Origin: Polyporus tsugae | Lineage: Eukaryota > Basidiomycota > Agaricomycetes > Polyporales > Polyporaceae | Assembly (NCBI GenBank): GCA_024305745.1 | Contig: JAHRBS010000004.1 | Span: 2,480,001 to 2,544,000, forward strand | DNA: 64,000 bases | Reading direction: 5' to 3' | Part shown: one piece after another, positions 57,548 to 64,000 of the stretch | Position numbering within the stretch: the first letter of the stretch is position 1 | Layout of the letters: each line of letters opens with the position of its first letter | The notes under the pieces: generated by a model | What the model was told of the DNA's origin: nothing | Database searches by the model: none | What the model saw: the letters and a program-made list of their open reading frames with translations, nothing else | Made by a program: the position numbers and the translations under genes

Positions 57548-60500
57548 ATGGTGTGAGTACCCGTTCTTCTCGCGTAGATATCGTTTCTTGATGCTCATCG
57601 ACATTTTTTCGATGCCAGTAACTTCACCGTCGGTTCGTACACAACCTCCCCGAGCACCATGCTGCCATGTGTTGTGCTAACTATGGCCGCACTGCAGACC
57701 AGATCCGGGCCCTTATGGATAAGCCCACCAACATCCGTAACATGAGTGTCATTGCTCATGGTATGTCTATCTCTTTCGATTACCTCCAAGGCCTCGCTTA
57801 ATATGCGAGCTCTTGCCCCCATCCAGTCGACCACGGAAAGTCTACCCTTACCGACTCCCTCGTCTCAAAGGCTGGTATCATTGCGGGCGCGAAGGCTGGA
57901 GACATGCGGTTCACGGACACAAGAGAAGACGAAAAGGAGCGTGGTATCACCATCAAGTCAACCGGTATTTCCATGTACTTCGAGGTCGACAAGGAGGATG
58001 TCTCCGCGATCAAGCAAAAGACTGAGGGTGCGCGTCCACAGTCCTAACGTTCTGCCTCATGGATCTGATAAATCTTTGCTTACTTCTCCAGGTACCGAGT
58101 TTTTGATCAACTTGATCGATTCCCCCGGCCACGTTGACTTCTCTTCCGAGGTTACGGCCGCTCTCCGTGTCACTGACGGTGCCCTCGTCGTCGTCGACTG
58201 TATCGAGGGTGTTTGTGTCCAGACGGAGACTGTGCTCCGTCAGGCGCTCACCGAGCGTATCAAGCCCGTTGTCGTCATCAATAAGGTCGACCGTGCCCTT
58301 CTCGAGCTCCAGGTTTCGAAGGAGGACCTCTTCCAGTCGTTCTCGCGTACCATCGAGTCCGTAAACGTCATCATCTCGACTTACCACGATGCCGCTCTCG
58401 GTGACGTTCAGGTCTACCCCGAGAAGGGTACCGTCGCGTTCGGTTCCGGCCTCCACGGTTGGGGTTTCACGCTCCGCCAGTTCGCTGCCCGCTACGCCAA
58501 GAAGTTCGGTGTAGATAAGGACAAGATGATGGTCAAGCTCTGGGGTGACAACTTCTTCAACCCTGCAACCAAGAAGTGGTCGACGAAGAGCAACGACGCC
58601 GATGGCAAGCCCCTCGAGCGTGCCTTCAACCAGTTTGTCCTCGACCCCATCTTCCGTATCTTCGACGCCGTCATGAACTTCAAGAAGGACGACGTTACCA
58701 AGATCTGCGAGAAGCTCGATATCAAGCTCGCTCAGGACGAGCGTGAGCTTGAGGGCAAGGCCCTCCTCAAGGTCGTTATGAGGAAGTTCCTCCCCGCTGG
58801 TGACTCACTCCTGGAGATGATTGTCATCAACCTCCCCTCCCCCGCTACCGCTCAGCGTTACCGTGTTGAGACCCTCTACGAGGGTCCCATGGACGACGAG
58901 TCTGCCATCGGTATCCGCGACTGTGACCCCAACGGTCCTCTCGTCTGCTACATCTCCAAGATGGTGCCGACCTCCGATAAGGGTCGCTTCTACGCCTTCG
59001 GTCGTATCTTCTCCGGCACCGTCCGTGCTGGTCCGAAGATCCGTATCCAGGGTCCCAACTACGTCCCGGGCAAGAAGGATGACTTGTTCATCAAGTCGGT
59101 CCAGCGTACGGTGCTCATGATGGGTCGTTACGTCGAGCCTATCGAGGACTGCCCCGCCGGTAACATCATCGGTCTCGTCGGTATCGACCAGTTCCTGCTC
59201 AAGAACGGTACCCTCACCACCTCGGAGACGGCGCACAACATGAAGGTCATGAAGTTCTCCGTGTCCCCCGTCGTGCAGGTCGCGGTCGAGGTCAAGAACG
59301 CTGCCGATCTCCCCAAGCTCGTCGAAGGTCTCAAGCGTCTCTCGAAATCCGATCCGTGCGTGCAGACTTCGATCTCAGAGTCTGGTGAGCACATCGTCGC
59401 TGGTGCTGGTGAGCTTCACTTGGAGATTTGCTTGAAGGTATGCATGTTCCCTATTATCGTAAACGACCTTTTGTATTCACAACGTACGGTATAGGATCTC
59501 CAAGAGGACCACGCTGGTGTCCCCCTGAAGATCTCCGATCCCGTCGTCGGTTACCGTGAGACCGTCAAGGCTGAGTCCTCGATTGTCGCGCTGTCGAAGT
59601 CGCAGAATAAGCACAACCGTCTCTATGCGAAGGCACAACCAATCGAGGAGGAGCTCACGCAGGCTATCGAGTCCGGCAAGATCAGCTCCCGCGACGATTA
59701 CAAGATCCGCGCTCGCATCCTCGCCGACGAGTTCGGCTGGGACGTCACCGACGCCCGTAAGATCTGGTGCTTCGGTCCCGACACGACTGGCCCCAACGTC
59801 CTCGTCGACACCACCAAGGGTGTGCAGTACCTCAATGAAATCAAGGATTCGTGTGTTGCTGCGTTCCAGTGGGCGACGAAGGAGGGTGTTCTTTGCGAGG
59901 AGAACATGCGTGGTATCCGTGTGAACGTTCTCGATGTGACGGTAAGTTGCGCGGGAGAACCTCCAGAAAGTATGTTGAAGCTAATATCTTGTTCTATGAC
60001 AGCTTCACACCGATGCCATTCACCGTGGTGGAGGACAGATCATCCCGACCTGCCGTCGTGTCACGTACGCCGCGTGCTTACTCGCGGAGCCTACCCTCCA
60101 GGAGCCCATCTACCTCGGTACGTGAGCCATCACAACTGCGTCTCGTCTTAGTTGACAGCCTTCTGAACTTTCGTTCAGTCGAGATCCAGTGTCCCGAAAA
60201 TGCGATTGGCGGTATCTACTCGGTACTCAACAAGCGTCGTGGTCAGGTCTTCAGTGAGGAGCAGCGTGTGGGCACGCCCATGTTCACTATCAAGGCGTAC
60301 CTGCCCGTCATGGAGTCCTTCGGCTTCAACGGCGAGCTTCGTTCGCAGACTGCTGGTCAGGCCTTCCCTCAGTCCGTCATGGACCACTGGGAGTTGATGA
60401 ACGGCTGTGAGTTGTTTCCGTGGTTCCCATATGCAAGAGTGTGTGTGCTAATAGCCGGCGATTACAGCACCACTTGAGAAGGGCAGCAAGCTCGAGGAGC

Positions 60501-60635
60501 TTGTCAAGAACATCCGTATCCGCAAGGGCCTCAAGGTTTGTTCCGACGTTAAGCTCCCGGGCGGTTGTATGCTTACTGACCGGGATCGTTTAGCCCGAAG
60601 TCCCACCGTTGGACACGTACTACGACAAGCTCTAG
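57548..60635 (+). CDS. EFT1: Translation elongation factor 2 (eEF2)
   Basis: eEF2 is the GTPase that translocates the ribosome. The first coding exon is only five bases (ATGGT at 57548-57552, donor GTGAGT). The next exons give [21 protein letters not shown]-domain motifs are [14 protein letters not shown] (G1), [14 protein letters not shown] (G2), [14 protein letters not shown] (G3) and [14 protein letters not shown] (G4). Later domains show [60 protein letters not shown] and [16 protein letters not shown]. The His in the last block is in the position modified to diphthamide. It ends [15 protein letters not shown] (TAG 60633-60635). The total length is near the usual 842 residues. About nine introns are present, clustered at the two ends with a very long central exon. 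Confidence 0.97.
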
Positions 60636-62130
60636 AAGGGGGGTCGAACGAGTGCAGAAGTCGAACGATGTGCCAATGTGTCCCACTGTACTTGTGTTAT
60701 CAGCCGCCCTTATCTTTTGCTAGCATCCTCTGTCGTCCTACTGTTGTATTCTCATCCTCCGGCGACCGCGCAAATGCACGTTTTACGTCCTTCACGCAGT
60801 CTCACGAGTCCCCATTCATCTAACTCTGTGTGCGCTCCCACCTCTCACGCGAATCCCATTGAATGCGCGAAGCCGGATGGCGGAGGAGGTGTCACGGGTC
60901 GCGGGGGGGCGAGGTCTGGAAGATTTCCGAGACTTCGATAGATGACGGTGCTCGAGGCCGGATGATGTTTGCGCGGGCAGGGAAGACATTGGGGGTGCAA
61001 ACCTCGTTCGCTTCTTGGTGAGAGCACACGGGATGCCTGTAAGTTAGGGAGATGCCAGCTCCCACGGGCGGCACACTCCGGGCGGCCATGCCAGGCATGA
61101 CGCGCGCGGCGACTCGGCAGAGACGGATCCCTCGCAGCGGCACAAGGCCTGAAGGCAATGATGTATGTAGGCCGGGGTCCAGAACGAGGGGCGGATGACC
61201 CGGTCGGACAGCGCTAAGCGGTGGCCCGTATCCATGTTCGCGGCTCCCGCCTTCTCTTCTCTGCAATCGATTCTCATGACGCCCTCCCCGTCACTGCTGA
61301 TGACGTCAAAAGAAGCCCTTCGCAGATAGCACGCGTCGTATGCGAACCGAGGCCTGCGGCCATCACTCGCCCGGGAAGACATTGCGTCATGGTCTGGTAT
61401 TATGCGGGTACAATATCGGGGTAGTGACAAACGGTGGGTGTACTCTATCTACTACTTTACTATGGATGATAGCTAGGATGGGACAGCAGAAATACAGTGA
61501 GAGATGATAGTGAGGAGGGACATCGTGACAGGCAGCGATTCCAAGCGCGAGACAGGAAGCAATAACCAGTAGCGGCGTCGGACAGTGCGCGCGTGTGCAA
61601 ACTGCCACGGACGATAAAGAGAAGAGAAGAGCAATAAGAACAAAAGAAGCGATTCCCCCGACCACAAGACGACCAACTCCGAAGAGTTTGAATGAAAACC
61701 AAGAAATGACGAGTACGTAGGGGAAGGCAGGCGGATGATGTGAGAAACAAAGGAACATCGTTGACGAGTGCACAGCACCGAACTAATGCCGCCGCCGCTT
61801 CCCAGCGTTCCCTCGTGTGCTTCGGGGAGGAAGAGAGCGTCGTCGGACCCCGCCTCCGGGCTATGGGCCGGAAGCCCTCAGGTGGAGCACCTTGCGTGTG
61901 GGGTACGGAGCGATCTGCGAGGTGAGCGGCGGCGGTGGGGCGCGATGGTGGTGGGAGCGCTCGAATGGAAGAGCAGCCGGCGCCCGAGTAAGTGAGGAAG
62001 GGTGTGCTTCTTCGGTGTACGCTCGCGAAGAACGAACTAGACAGGTGGGGCTTCTGGCGAGCCTTTGATGGTCCCCCGACCGAGGTGGATCGCAGACACG
62101 AAGACACCAACGCGTGGAGGTAAACGGACT
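60636..62130. other. eEF2 3' flank and long gene-poor stretch
   Basis: About 1.5 kb. Minus-strand open frames at 60845-61430 and 61387-62134 are long but change reading frame without good splice pairs, and their translations look random (Ser/Arg/His rich). One has a hydrophobic piece (VGGIASFVLIALLFSLSSVA) that I do not trust. No repeat is seen. Confidence 0.45.
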
Positions 62131-62466
62131 TCATCTACGCGCGACATATCGCCAGTAGAGGTTGTTTGGGGGCTGAGAACGAAAGGGGAGGATAAGGACC
62201 AGGGACGCGAGAGGGGGAGGGGCGGGGCGCGAAAGGCGCAATGCGGCTACATACCTGAGTGCCGGGGGTAGAGTGATCTGAAGCACGACAGTGTGTGAGA
62301 CAGGTCCGGGATATGGAGAAGATATGGATGAGTACTCACGCGGACGGATACACTCCCATACATCGACGCCCTTTCCTTTGGGGTCCCAAACGCAGCATTG
62401 GGCGTGCAATGGCCAGTAGAGGTTGAGCTCCCAGATGCGGGTGGCGTCTGCGACAAGGCCGGGCAT
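62131..62466 (-). CDS. Possible small gene, 63-residue Trp/Cys-containing protein
   Basis: Three exons join cleanly: 62466-62340 (127 nt), 62277-62255 (23 nt) and 62172-62131 (42 nt). The introns (62 and 82 nt) have GTGAGT and GTATGT donors and CAG acceptors, and the phases agree. The product starts MPGLVADATRIWELNLYWPL, continues HAQCCVWDPKGKGVDVWECI and ends PPNNLYWRYVARR. It has an even spread of Trp, Tyr and Cys, and no signal peptide or known domain. The splice agreement supports a real gene, but with no family resemblance I keep the confidence moderate. Confidence 0.42.
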   Translation of the reverse strand: MPGLVADATRIWELNLYWPLHAQCCVWDPKGKGVDVWECIRPREYSSISSPYPGPVSHTVVLQITLPPALRYVAALRLSRPAPPPLASLVLILPFRSQPPNNLYWRYVARR

Positions 62467-64000
62467 GGTAGAAACGACGACGCGGTGGGGGAGAATTGGG
62501 ATTGAAAGAGTGGGGGGGGGAGGGGGAGACGCGATATAGGCAGTCTGTGCAGAAAAGGAGAGGATGGACGAGTGGTTTATATCCAACGGGGGCCAGGACG
62601 CCGGGGACTTGTGCAATTCCGCCCTCAGACTTTGTGACACAATCTGCCCTTTCTCGTCCAATCAAATAACTTGACTTTTGCCGCACAATGCCAGAGCTGA
62701 TGTCCGCTGCGCCCCAAACTTGTTTCTCCGCCTGAATATGCACAGATGGCCGGCGATGCCGGGACGAGGAACCGTGGCGGAGTGCGAAAGGAACGCGATA
62801 AGTCCATATTGAGTGCATGGTTACGATCGATAAGGCCCTGGGCGATTGGCGGCGTGGTGGGCTGAAGCCTGGCAGCGTTGCGGTTGCAGTCGGTCGGTCA
62901 TCCGACATCCTCCCCTCGCCTGCGTGCCCCCGACGCCGACCTCGCATGCGGCAAACCACCACTTGGCGAAAAACAATGCAGCCCGACGGCGCCCCAACGC
63001 TAGCTCAGCTTGCTCTGCCAAGTCGTGCTTGTGCCACCCAAATTTTCTGGTTTCAGTCAACGGTCGTGCACTGTGCACTGAGCGCTGCCTCTTTGACCAG
63101 CCTTCGCCGCATCGATGATTGCCCATCATTCACAATCGTACGCACGCCTCCGCCGTCTGCCTGCTTCAGGGTTCAACGTTCATTCTAGCGCACCGTCACC
63201 GTCTGCTTGATTTCTTGGCCGACGAGTGGCGTCGTCGGTCTACGTGGGGCCAGACTGGTCGTCTGCGTCTTCCGTTCCGTGCTCTCAGCCAATCCGCACG
63301 CTCGGGAAAAGGTTTCATATGTTCTCATCTGCTTACATCATACGCCTGTGGATTTCTGCGTGCCCTCGTCGAGTTCACAGCCCCATTGACAATGACCGCA
63401 GTCTCGATTCCGTCCGCGCAGAAGCCTCGCTCCGAAGCGCCTGTCTCGCCCTCTCTTCGAATTCGCGCGCTGTGGCTATCTTAACGTAAATGCCTCCGGC
63501 TTCTCCAACAATCAACTCATTCACTAAGCGCGGTGCCGGGACTATGTACTGATCGTTTCGTAAACATCACCCTCCTTCGTTGAATCAACCCTCTGCGCCC
63601 ACTCCGCAGGCCAATTAGAGGAGTCATCCCAGCCCTTCGTGCACTGCTCCACCACACGGAACACTCATCGCCGCCCCGAGCCCAGAACCTCGCTGGCAAG
63701 GCGGTAATGCAATCATGATGAACAAAATCGCTACAAACATATGCATCGGTTCATTGGTTCAGGAATTCGGCCGTTGAGACATCTGTCCGACATGTTCTCA
63801 GTCGCATGCACAACACAACGCATGCAACCCCTGTTGTTCAAGACCTTGCGCAGTTCTTCTCCTGACCTCGCGGCGGCATCTCAATGTTGCAAGGGGTATT
63901 GTCATCCAAGCGTGCTTGCGTACCTGACCCCCAACGTCGTAGTGAGGGCCGCGAACTTCGATAGCGAGCAGCATTGCGCGCAAACTCACCTGTATGTATA
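62467..64000. other. Right edge, no supported gene
   Basis: 1.5 kb with several overlapping open frames on both strands that lack protein character. A minus-strand piece near 63936-63986 (MLLAIEVRGPHYDVGGQ followed by a GTACGC donor) could be the first exon, or an internal exon, of a gene reaching past the edge. This cannot be judged from the window. Confidence 0.4.

Noticed and set aside
60845..62134. Possible multi-exon minus-strand gene after eEF2
   Set aside because: Frames are open but change without good donor-acceptor pairs, and translations look random. Only the small model at 62131-62466 holds together.

Overview
This window looks like nuclear DNA of an agaricomycete (mushroom-forming basidiomycete), possibly a polypore-like wood decayer. 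The evidence is GC-rich coding sequence, many short introns of about 50-60 bp with GT..AG ends, dense genes on both strands, and a full set of fungal genes with basidiomycete-style sequence: KRE6/SKN1 glucan-assembly enzymes, a gp91phox-type NADPH oxidase, a PalI/Rim9 pH sensor, a CSC1-like channel and an eEF2 gene split by many introns. Exon limits were read by eye from splice signals and frame, so gene ends are firmer than every internal junction.

Layout: 0.1-1.9 kb, a single-pass membrane protein. 3.1-5.4 kb, two unrecognised genes that diverge. 5.4-15.7 kb, a minus-strand run of TAF5, a RecQ helicase, a NADPH oxidase and the spindle-checkpoint protein MAD2. 16.0-16.6 kb, the 3' end of a minus-strand gene cut off at a bizarre homopolymer tract. 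16.6-23.1 kb, a block with no recognisable gene whose two edges both interrupt coding sequence. 23.1-23.6 kb, the N-terminal part of an Ima1-like inner nuclear membrane protein. 23.9-25.6 kb, a SNAPc (SNAP43-type) subunit. 27.0-32.2 kb, two tandem KRE6/SKN1 genes. 33.1-37.6 kb, a large CSC1/OSCA-type channel. 38.1-38.3 kb, a small MGC-start acylated protein. 38.9-41.5 kb, SLY1. 41.7-43.0 kb, a mitochondrial GHITM-like protein. 43.3-48.4 kb, head-to-head TBL1-like and DCAF11-like WD40 genes. 48.9-49.9 kb, a beta-trefoil-like protein. 50.4-52.1 kb, an agmatinase-family enzyme with a signal peptide. 52.7-54.5 kb, PalI/Rim9. 54.9-56.9 kb, two tandem GNAT acetyltransferases. 57.5-60.6 kb, eEF2. The last 3.4 kb is mostly empty apart from one possible 63-residue gene.

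Most genes are housekeeping and do not form a pathway cluster. Loose themes are the cell wall and surface (KRE6 pair, CSC1, PalI, membrane protein at 0.1 kb), transcription (TAF5, SNAPc, TBL1) and WD40 proteins (three). The most unusual item is the 16.6-23.1 kb block. It is either an insertion or replacement that destroyed two genes, or an assembly artefact. A second point of interest is a perfect 28-bp palindrome at 38.1 kb with a weaker relative just inside that block. I saw no CRISPR array, rRNA, convincing tRNA, or intact transposon.
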